A stretch of DNA of 43,596 bases from assembly GCA_902612125.1 (NCBI GenBank), contig CACMBV010000018.1, positions 1 to 43,596 on the forward strand, read 5' to 3'. Below, piece by piece: positions 42,948 through 43,596 of the stretch. The notes beneath the pieces are model-generated. The model saw only the letters and a program-made list of their open reading frames with translations. It did not search any database and was not told where the DNA came from. This DNA comes from an uncultured Verrucomicrobiota bacterium (GTDB taxonomy: Bacteria; Verrucomicrobiota; Verrucomicrobiia; Opitutales; Seribacteraceae). A program made the position numbers and the translations under genes. The stretch's first letter is position 1. Each line of letters begins with the position of its first letter.

Positions 42948-43596
42948 TTAAATTAAATACTTGGAGTAATGCCTAGATTGGATTCTTGAAATGACTAAAG
43001 CAGGCGATTCATCCTCATTGATGGTAATAAAATGGGATTCTGATTTAGCAACTTTTAGGGTGTTTTCAATACGATCTTGTTCGATGCCAGGGGAATCTTC
43101 GTCAACGATTACATAGTTGTAATTAATCTGTCTCAATTTGATGAGAGCTTGATCAAATTTCGTTACTGAATCTATGGATAAACACTCCTTTTTTAATTCT
43201 TCGGTCACATTTTGAAGAAGCTCTTCATTTTCAAGAAATACCAAGACTGATTTTCGTGATTTGGATCGAATGAGATCAATGACTCTTTCTACCCGTATGG
43301 GCTTCTGCAGGAAGGCCATACACCCGAGTTCATATGCTTCATTTTCAAGTTCAGGGGCTGTAAAAGCACTAATAAAGACAAAGTTTACCTGCTTCCGTTT
43401 AAGTTTTAGCATCTTGCGATACACATCAACCCCTTTCATGTCTTTCATTTGCATATCCATCAAAACAAAATTGAATGTATCCTCTGAATATAATTCAATT
43501 GCCTGTTTTCCGCATTCCGCTGCCTGCACTTCAAACCCCTCGTTGACCAATACATCGGCCATGGTAGTGCGAATAGCGGGATGATCATCAACGATC
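42948..43596 (-). CDS. Response regulator with two receiver-like domains, 5' end outside window
   Basis: The gene enters from the right edge; the frame before the first Met at 43562 reads IVDDHPAIRTT, the start of a receiver, so the true start is beyond the window. The visible 215 codons hold a canonical receiver (acidic pair VDD, phospho-acceptor Asp in FVLMDMQMKDMKG, Thr/Ser in FISAFTAP, Lys in FLQKPI) and a second, diverged receiver-like domain (SVLVFLENEELLQNVTEELK, then NYNYVIVDEDSPGIEQD) ending at the C terminus. No DNA-binding domain follows. It may act by protein contacts or feed another signalling protein. Confidence 0.88.
   Translation of the reverse strand, partial: IVDDHPAIRTTMADVLVNEGFEVQAAECGKQAIELYSEDTFNFVLMDMQMKDMKGVDVYRKMLKLKRKQVNFVFISAFTAPELENEAYELGCMAFLQKPIRVERVIDLIRSKSRKSVLVFLENEELLQNVTEELKKECLSIDSVTKFDQALIKLRQINYNYVIVDEDSPGIEQDRIENTLKVAKSESHFITINEDESPALVISRIQSRHYSKYLI

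Noticed and set aside
42782-42976. 64-residue plus-strand frame after the L,D-transpeptidase gene
   Set aside because: No ribosome site, no motif, and it runs into the 3' end of the response regulator; the 200-base gap otherwise shows nothing.
1-43596. CRISPR arrays, tRNA or rRNA genes, insertion sequences, phage genes
   Set aside because: Read-through found no regularly spaced repeats, no tRNA-like cloverleaf, no transposase and no phage structural gene.

Overview
The window looks like chromosomal DNA of a free-living, probably marine or aquatic Verrucomicrobiota bacterium (PVC group, perhaps Opitutae/Puniceicoccales). The reasons are the family mix: three formylglycine sulfatases, a DUF1080 protein, a sialate O-acetylesterase-like esterase, a PVC-type propeller/HEAT/cytochrome c protein, a PQQ-like propeller protein, a LamG-rich surface protein, and frequent GTG/TTG starts with weak Shine-Dalgarno sequences. 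The assignment comes from protein families only. No rRNA, tRNA, insertion sequence, phage gene or CRISPR array was seen.

Layout. Bases 1-7832 are one minus-strand run: PVC cytochrome c protein, selO, deoxynucleoside kinase, sulfatase, DUF1080, PQQ-like propeller (cut by the window edge). Bases 7935-12107 hold a YbdG-type mechanosensitive channel, a 544-base stretch without an intact gene, and two tandem paralogues that join a cyclic-nucleotide-binding-like domain, a receiver lacking its phospho-acceptor Asp, and a STAS-like domain. Bases 12110-16646 encode a 940-residue exported protein of unknown function and a membrane-anchored helical-repeat protein. Bases 16669-22039 are mostly housekeeping: cca and gmhA (minus), then cysH, prfB and an ATP-grasp-like protein (plus). 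Bases 22048-27242 are a second catabolic operon (Dabb protein, esterase, two sulfatases). Bases 27431-28300 carry three small genes, followed by convergent recD2 and leuA, then coaC and a YefM/YoeB-type toxin-antitoxin pair. Bases 33409-36471 encode a large LamG protein with a recent internal 717-base-period duplication. Next come hpf with a clear terminator, and a plus-strand set of an RluA-type pseudouridine synthase, an acidic helical protein and a MamK-like bacterial actin. The right end holds an HDOD protein, a small unknown protein and asd (minus), an L,D-transpeptidase-like protein (plus), and a two-receiver response regulator cut by the edge.

How the genes work together. The sulfatase, esterase and DUF1080 genes fit breakdown of sulfated, acetylated polysaccharides, and cysH shows assimilatory sulfate reduction as well. 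The two most unusual modules are the tandem cNMP/pseudo-receiver/STAS proteins, which look like non-phosphorylatable signalling adaptors, and the MamK-like actin with its small acidic neighbour, a candidate two-component filament system outside any magnetosome cluster.
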